Part shown: positions 59,164 to 64,000 of the stretch, in pieces | Layout: the number at the start of each line of letters is the position of its first letter | Numbering within the stretch: the first letter of the stretch is position 1 | NCBI RefSeq assembly: GCF_001550155.1 | Contig: NZ_LRUF01000021.1 | Coordinates: forward strand, 390,630-454,629 | Source: Pseudoalteromonas arabiensis | GTDB taxonomy: Bacteria; Pseudomonadota; Gammaproteobacteria; Enterobacterales; Alteromonadaceae | Length of the DNA stretch: 64,000 bases | Direction: 5' to 3' | Made by a program: the position numbers and the translations under genes | The notes under the pieces: model-generated | The model's database searches: none | Seen by the model: only the letters and a program-made list of their open reading frames with translations | What the model was told of the DNA's origin: nothing

Positions 59164-59968
59164 ATGTTAAAATCATCACGCTTTTTAATTACGGCATTTA
59201 TTAGTTTAAACACAAGCGCTCAGAATACCTCATACCAAGGCTTTTCCTACCCAGATAACGCCAGTAACGCAATAAGTATTACCTTTGACGATGCAAGACA
59301 TAGCCAAGTCGATAATGGGTTGTCGTTATTAAATAAATACAAAGTTAAAGCCACCTTTTATGTTTCCCCCTTTAATGTTGAGGAACGAGTAAGTAAGTGG
59401 CAAAAAGTTGTAAAAGACGGTCACGAAATAGCCAACCACACTAATAAGCATTTATGTACTGGGAATTTTGAATGGTTGCGTCAACAAGGTTTATCCTTAG
59501 AACAAGCTTCACTTAAGGATATTGAAAAAGATATCATAGACAATTAAGCAAACGTTAGGTGTTGATGCAAAGGCATTCGCATACCCGTGCGGCAACACTT
59601 TTGTAGGCCGAGGGGCTAACACTAAAAGCTATGTTCCATTAATAGCCAAACATTTTGACACAGGCCGAACTTGGTTAGACGAAACAGCAAACAACCCCAA
59701 CTTTACTGACTTTTCACAGTTAACAAGTCTACGGATCGATGGACTCACATTTGCAGAGATTAAGGCCATGATAGAACAACATCGAACCAATAATAGCTGG
59801 ATCATTCTAGCAGGGCATGAAATAGGCGAACGTGGCCAATACTCTACCGATATAAACGCATTAGAAGAGCTGATTAATTACTTACAAAAACCAGAAACTG
59901 GCTACTGGTTAGCAACTGTTAGTGAAGTGTCGAACTATATCAAGCAACATAGAAAAGACCTACAGTGA
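59164..59968 (+). pseudogene. Polysaccharide deacetylase (CE4), frameshifted
   Basis: ATG 59164 follows AAGGGA. Phase 1 (to TAA 59547) gives a signal-like start, ISITFDDARHSQVDNGL with the CE4 catalytic/metal Asp pair and DGHEIANHTNKHL with the His ligands. Homology resumes one phase later: TIKQTLGVDAKAFAYPCGNT, FVGRGANTKSYVP, TGRTWLDETANNP, and ends WIILAGHEIGERGQYSTD to stop 59968. A single-base change near 59530-59548 splits a roughly 268-residue enzyme. It would be exported and remove acetyl groups from sugars, fitting the polysaccharide genes next door. Confidence 0.8.
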
Positions 59969-60002
59969 ATCTAACGTGCTTTAAAACAAAGTGAGTAGCT
60001 TT

Positions 60003-60746
60003 TTAGTTCTTTAACATCGTATTAGTATTAAAATTTTTGCAGCTGCGTTTATAAGCCGGTGTTTGTCTAACACGGCTAAATTCATTACCAAATTGAAGTG
60101 ATAAACACACTATACCTAAGCGCTCCATTCGCTCTGCCATATTAAAAATACTATTAAATTTATAACCATGTTTAGAAGCTAGCTTAAGCTCATTTACATA
60201 TAGTGCTTTATAGGTAGGCGGTAGATTAGTCCAGTGCATTAAAGCGATTTGAATGATACCTAGATGAGTATTAAATTCATAAGGCCCCATTTTTTTCGCT
60301 TCTTGGAGATAGCCATATACTCGCTCAGAAGGCCCTTCTTGAAAGCTGACAACCTGAGCTAAGGCAACCCAAGTTTGCGCCCAAGTGCTCCTTAGCTCAA
60401 CCGATTTTAATAGTGCTTGTTCAACTTGTTGGTATGTATCTTCAACCTGCTTAATTTGCTCATTCGATGATATATTCATTTTTGATAAACCTAACATTTT
60501 AATATGAGCCAAAAAATGCCAGTAATGCGGATGTTCAGGGTCCAAATCAGTTGCCAGCGTCATTGCATTTTCTGCGCCGAGCAACGATGTGTTGGAAGAA
60601 TCAAGAGCAGTGGCCTGCACAATATTTAGCGCATTAAAATACCACGCATTCGCACGCATACTTTGTAGGCTTGAATAAGTAATAAAAAGCACTAAGACGG
60701 CTAAAATAGAGCTAGTTACAGTTTTACCTATGTTAAATTTAGTCAT
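60003..60746 (-). CDS. VpsP family polysaccharide biosynthesis protein
   Basis: 247 residues. One N-terminal hydrophobic helix (VTSSILAVLVLFITYSSL) anchors a helical, TPR-like domain (DLDPEHPHYWHFLAHIKML, WAQTWVALAQVVSFQEGPSE). This layout and the C-terminal YKRSCKNFNT match my memory of VpsP, named from the Vibrio polysaccharide cluster and found in Alteromonas-type exopolysaccharide loci. Exact role unknown. Starts inside the end of the phosphatase gene (8-base overlap), so it is in the same operon. Confidence 0.72.
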   Translation of the reverse strand: MTKFNIGKTVTSSILAVLVLFITYSSLQSMRANAWYFNALNIVQATALDSSNTSLLGAENAMTLATDLDPEHPHYWHFLAHIKMLGLSKMNISSNEQIKQVEDTYQQVEQALLKSVELRSTWAQTWVALAQVVSFQEGPSERVYGYLQEAKKMGPYEFNTHLGIIQIALMHWTNLPPTYKALYVNELKLASKHGYKFNSIFNMAERMERLGIVCLSLQFGNEFSRVRQTPAYKRSCKNFNTNTMLKN

Positions 60747-61467
60747 TAAATAAGCATTCTGTTAATCGTTGCGGATTAGTAATGAAGATTGAGTTAGCTT
60801 GTTCTACACCGATTAATTGCGAGACAGTTTTTTTAGCCTGGCTAAGAACGGGAGGACGACGTTTAACGGAATGAGTATCAGAGGCAATATAACTAACTAG
60901 GCCATCGTTAAGCATTTGCAATGATATAGCTTTTGCGTTTTCCCCCCACTCACCTTGGATACTTGATGCTGTTAACTGAAAATCACAGCCTAATTGTTTT
61001 AAGTGCTGAATATAATATAGATTAGACTGAATATCTCGGTTACGCTCCGGATGCGGAATAATTACCCGAATATTTTGTTTATCAAGCCATTGGATAAATT
61101 TATCGTAACCTTGTGGCATATGCGAATGTGGTAACTCTAATAACAGTACATTTTTATTAGCTATTTCCCCAATAAAAGGTAACTGATTAGACATAACCAA
61201 TGCCATAAGTTCTACATCGAGACGCACTTCTGCTGCGGCAGCTAACTTTACACCAATACCGGCATTTTTTGCATGTAGACGCAAGTTAACCAAGCTCTCG
61301 TAAATATGAGAGCTTCGGTTATTAAATCTACCTATATGTATATGTGGTGTAGCAACCATATGGGTTATACCATCATCTTCAGCCATTTTAAGAAGCGCTA
61401 AAGATTCATCTAGATCTTTAGCGCCGTCATCAATACTTGGCAAAATATGACTATGAATATCAAACAT
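60739..61467 (-). CDS. CpsB/CapC-type tyrosine-protein phosphatase (PHP family)
   Basis: 242 residues. PHP-fold metal-dependent phosphatase: MFDIHSHILPSIDDGAKD (HxH and Asp), MVATPHIHIGRF, ENRVIIPHPERNRD-like region seen as RVIIPHPERNRD, and SDTHSVKRRPP near the end, all metal ligands. These enzymes dephosphorylate the tyrosine-rich tail of the BY-kinase. Lies 12 bases after the Wzc-like gene, its expected substrate, making a kinase-phosphatase pair that controls polymer length and export. Confidence 0.9.
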   Translation of the reverse strand: MFDIHSHILPSIDDGAKDLDESLALLKMAEDDGITHMVATPHIHIGRFNNRSSHIYESLVNLRLHAKNAGIGVKLAAAAEVRLDVELMALVMSNQLPFIGEIANKNVLLLELPHSHMPQGYDKFIQWLDKQNIRVIIPHPERNRDIQSNLYYIQHLKQLGCDFQLTASSIQGEWGENAKAISLQMLNDGLVSYIASDTHSVKRRPPVLSQAKKTVSQLIGVEQANSIFITNPQRLTECLFND

Positions 61468-61479
61468 AAACTAACTTAG

Positions 61480-63687
61480 TTACGCTTGAGGTTTTTCAGG
61501 TTGCTGTGAGTAATCGTAATAATCATAATACCCTTGACTGTGTTCATCTTTAGACTTACTCATATCCACTTGGTTTAGTAAAACACCCGCAACATGAGCT
61601 TTTACTTCAAATAGACGCTCAAGCCCTGCGGTGATAGGTTTAATACGTGTTATATCTGATTTAACAACATATACAACCGAGTCAACACTTTGTGCTATTA
61701 CTAGTGCATCACTAACCGCTTGAGTCGGTGGCGTATCAACAATAATATGATCATACTTACCTTTTAATTCACTAAGCAAATCAGAAAAGCGGCTGCTCGA
61801 GAGGAGCTCAAGTGGGTTAGAGGGTATCTGACCACTGGGCATTATAGTTACACCAGATTGCGAATCCTCATGTACACAATCAGTTAATTGATCTGTGCCA
61901 ATAATTAAATTACTCAAACCAGGGTGAAACACTGGTATATCAAATCGTTTTGCTAGAGTTGGCTTACGTAAATCAGCATCAATTAACAACACCTTCCCCA
62001 TTTGCGCTAACGACATGGCTAAATTAGCAGAAGTAGTGGTTTTACCTTCTCCTGGCGAAGTCGATGTAACAGCAATAACCTGATGTGCGCGGTCTAGATG
62101 AGTTAATAATAGACTAGTACGGAAAGTTCGTACCGATTCAGCAAAGCGACGATACGTATCATCTAAGTAAGCATGGATCGGAAAGAAACTCTTTTTAGGA
62201 ATTGCAACATGAGGTAGCAAACCTAACATTCGCTGCGCTAGTTTATTTTCAACATCATTTTTATTTTTAACAGTATCGTTTAGCGCGTCAAAAACGAATG
62301 TCATCACCATTGCAAAACCTAAGCTTGCAACAAAGGCTAAAATAATAATTAACTTTTTATTTGGTTTACTTGGATTTCTTGGTGCATATGCACGGTCTGT
62401 AAAACGAGCTGCTGCTGAACTAAAGTCGCTGGTTACTTCAGTCTCTTTAGAGCGAGATAAAAAGGTATTAAAAATATTACGGTTTGTTTCAACTTCACGC
62501 TTTAACTGGTTATATTGCGTCTCTTTACGCGTTACATCTTGATACTCAGCACGGATTTTTGCTAAATCTCCTTCAAGAGCACTGACAGTACGCGCAATCC
62601 TATTCAACTCTTTCTCAATACCAGTAATCAAACCTTTAATTTGCTTATTAAGGTTCGTTTTTACTGTCGCTAACTCAGCTTTAGCTGAAATCATTTTAGG
62701 ATGTTTAGGGCCATATACCTCAGCTAATTCGCTCACCTTTCGCTCAGCTAACACCACTTCACGTTTAACATCTTGTACTACACGGTGCGAAGTAATTTCA
62801 GGCATACTTCCCAGTAACTCAATGTTATCATTGCCATATTCATTGATAACACGGTTTATACTTTCCAAATTGTTTTTTGTAGCGCGAGCGTCAACAAGCT
62901 GCTTAGACGTTTGCTCTAACTCTTGAGTTATAAGCCCCGCAATACCTTCAATGTCGACAAGTTTTTGCTCTTCTCGGTAGTTTTGTAAGCGAACTTCAGA
63001 GCTGTCAAGTTGAACTCGTAGCTCTGATAAGCGGGTATTCAACCAACTTGAAGCCTGTTGGGTGATGCCCATTTTAGCGCGCATTTGGCTTTCAATATAA
63101 ACCTCACCTACGGTATTAGCGACTAAGGCAGCAAGTTTAGGATCGCTCGATTCAAAACTAACTTTTACAAGTTGGGTCTTGCGAATAGGTGATACGCTCA
63201 GGTTAGCTCTAAACGTAGCAAGTAAATCCAGCATTTTTAACTCAGCAATCTCCTGCTCGGTGAGCACTGAACGTTCAGACTTGTTAAGAAATGGCAAAAG
63301 TTGCTTCGCCATACTTTTTAACTCATCACTGAATGAAGGTTTATTAATAAAGTCCGGATGCTCTGCCAAATTTAGCTTTGTGATGACCTCTCGGGCTATA
63401 CTATCCGACTTTATTACTTCAAACTGAGTTTGATAATATTCTTTTTTCGTTGAATCTAAGCCATAAACTTCATCAAAGCTAACAGCTTTTGTTTGTTCTG
63501 ACTCAATCAGTAAGGTTGCAGAAGCTATATACTTAGGTACCAAGGTTAGAGTAACCATCATGGTAAATAAAGTTACAACAACCGAAAAACCTAAGATTTT
63601 CCATTTATTCTGTTTGATAACATTAAGGTAAGCGCCTAAATCAATGAGTTCTTCATTGCTATTAGGCTTTTCTGATAGTGAATTCAT
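61480..63687 (-). CDS. Polysaccharide co-polymerase and tyrosine autokinase (Wzc/BY-kinase)
   Basis: 735 residues. N-terminal Wzz domain starting LIDLGAYLNVIKQNKWKIL with first membrane helix, a long periplasmic coiled coil (residues about 200-430), second helix near residue 445 (KLIIILAFVASLGFAMVMTF), then a cytoplasmic BY-kinase: Walker A SPGEGKTTTSANLAMSL, Walker A' LLIDADLRKPTLAKRF, Walker B HIIVDTPPT. The tail GYYDYYDYSQQ supplies the tyrosine cluster phosphorylated in trans. Between the Wza-like gene and its phosphatase. Confidence 0.95.
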   Translation of the reverse strand: MNSLSEKPNSNEELIDLGAYLNVIKQNKWKILGFSVVVTLFTMMVTLTLVPKYIASATLLIESEQTKAVSFDEVYGLDSTKKEYYQTQFEVIKSDSIAREVITKLNLAEHPDFINKPSFSDELKSMAKQLLPFLNKSERSVLTEQEIAELKMLDLLATFRANLSVSPIRKTQLVKVSFESSDPKLAALVANTVGEVYIESQMRAKMGITQQASSWLNTRLSELRVQLDSSEVRLQNYREEQKLVDIEGIAGLITQELEQTSKQLVDARATKNNLESINRVINEYGNDNIELLGSMPEITSHRVVQDVKREVVLAERKVSELAEVYGPKHPKMISAKAELATVKTNLNKQIKGLITGIEKELNRIARTVSALEGDLAKIRAEYQDVTRKETQYNQLKREVETNRNIFNTFLSRSKETEVTSDFSSAAARFTDRAYAPRNPSKPNKKLIIILAFVASLGFAMVMTFVFDALNDTVKNKNDVENKLAQRMLGLLPHVAIPKKSFFPIHAYLDDTYRRFAESVRTFRTSLLLTHLDRAHQVIAVTSTSPGEGKTTTSANLAMSLAQMGKVLLIDADLRKPTLAKRFDIPVFHPGLSNLIIGTDQLTDCVHEDSQSGVTIMPSGQIPSNPLELLSSSRFSDLLSELKGKYDHIIVDTPPTQAVSDALVIAQSVDSVVYVVKSDITRIKPITAGLERLFEVKAHVAGVLLNQVDMSKSKDEHSQGYYDYYDYSQQPEKPQA

Positions 63688-63710
63688 TTTTAATTACTGC
63701 CTTTAACTGC

Positions 63711-64000
63711 CTAAAACAAGCGCTGTTCTATTTTTATAGTGTCACCAGCAGCAATTTGGCTATTTAAGTTACCTTTTTGTTGCTGCGCTTTGGTTTTCTC
63801 TTTAAAAATAAAAATTTTGTCAACAGAGGCTCGCTCAGTTAATCCGCCAGCTAATGCAATTGCTTGGTTTACTGTCATTGCAGGTTGATACGGATACGCA
63901 CCAGGCTCCTTAACTTCACCGTGGATATAAAAAGGACGGTATTCCACGACTTGAGCATATACGTTAGGGTTAACCAAATAATCAGGCTGTAAACCCTCGC
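63711..64000 (-). CDS. Polysaccharide export outer-membrane protein (Wza-like), partial
   Basis: Only the C-terminal 96 residues or so are in the window; the frame stays open to the right edge (EGLQPDYLVNPNVYAQV), so the TTG at 63977 is not a start. VEYRPFYIHGEVKEPGAYPY and MTVNQAIALAGGLTERASVD are SLBB repeats typical of Wza-family export pores. The C-terminal ends IKIEQRLF. Twenty-three bases before the Wzc-like gene, in the usual wza-wzc order. Confidence 0.88.
   Translation of the reverse strand, partial: EGLQPDYLVNPNVYAQVVEYRPFYIHGEVKEPGAYPYQPAMTVNQAIALAGGLTERASVDKIFIFKEKTKAQQQKGNLNSQIAAGDTIKIEQRLF

Noticed and set aside
62952-62959. TGTCGACA inside the Wzc-like gene as another operator
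   Set aside because: Single copy deep in a coding region, far from a promoter; expected by chance about once in this length.
63711-63977. Complete 88-residue protein starting at TTG 63977
   Set aside because: The frame is open to the window edge and the sequence is the C-terminal SLBB part of a Wza-like protein.

Overview
The window reads as chromosomal DNA of a marine gammaproteobacterium of the order Alteromonadales. Pseudoalteromonadaceae is my best guess, by inference from gene content and AT-rich composition rather than any database comparison. Supporting signs are the ftsK-lolA-rarA-crcB-serS and clpS/clpA-infA-bpt-aat-trxB blocks, a monomeric NADP isocitrate dehydrogenase, a GntR-controlled methylcitrate operon using AcnD/PrpF, and families typical of this group (DUF3010, DUF3080, DUF3718, DUF445, VpsP). 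No prophage, insertion sequence, CRISPR array or plasmid gene was seen.

Layout. 1-5 kb: an M14 carboxypeptidase cut by the window edge, then the translation operon thrS-infC-rpmI-rplT with a non-canonical ATT start for infC and a strong hairpin in the rpmI leader. 5-16 kb: metabolic and envelope genes (EEP-fold hydrolase, DUF3010, acyl-CoA synthetase, gdhA, secreted M28 peptidase, PAS-GGDEF diguanylate cyclase, VanZ-like protein, esterase, ABC exporter). 16-20 kb: a looser, AT-rich stretch with MAPEG, a small orphan ORF, a motif-divergent NRAMP transporter, and a decayed zincin gene followed by a lipoprotein. 20-29 kb: the serS-crcB-rarA-lolA-ftsK operon, lrp divergent from ald, and pssA. 30-36 kb: trxB, then both N-degron aminoacyl-transferases (aat, bpt), infA, and the ClpA/ClpS unfoldase-adaptor pair. 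36-48 kb: cspD, icd, a pair of exported amidohydrolases (one without its metal motif), several small uncharacterised genes, ribE divergent from a MATE pump, and a DUF3080 lipoprotein.

48.1-48.9 kb holds the most unusual structure: two intact tRNA-Val(GAC) genes interleaved with four tRNA-like derivatives. These keep the T arm and 3' acceptor strand but carry a related replacement in the anticodon arm, and they are arranged as an 88-bp and a 113-bp tandem duplication. Next to it a SugE/Gdx guanidinium exporter lies behind a recognisable guanidine-II (mini-ykkC) riboswitch. 49.5-57 kb: a periplasmic solute-binding protein and the propionate operon gntR-prpB-prpC-acnD-prpF. Its promoter region carries three TGTCGACA palindromes, and the same palindrome flanks and lies inside the start of the acyl-CoA synthetase gene at 7 kb, suggesting one regulon. 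57-64 kb: rsmF, a frameshifted polysaccharide deacetylase, and the end of an exopolysaccharide locus (Wza-like, Wzc-like tyrosine kinase, its PHP-type phosphatase, VpsP) that continues past the right edge.

All functional calls come from reading motifs and remembered family features; no searches were run.
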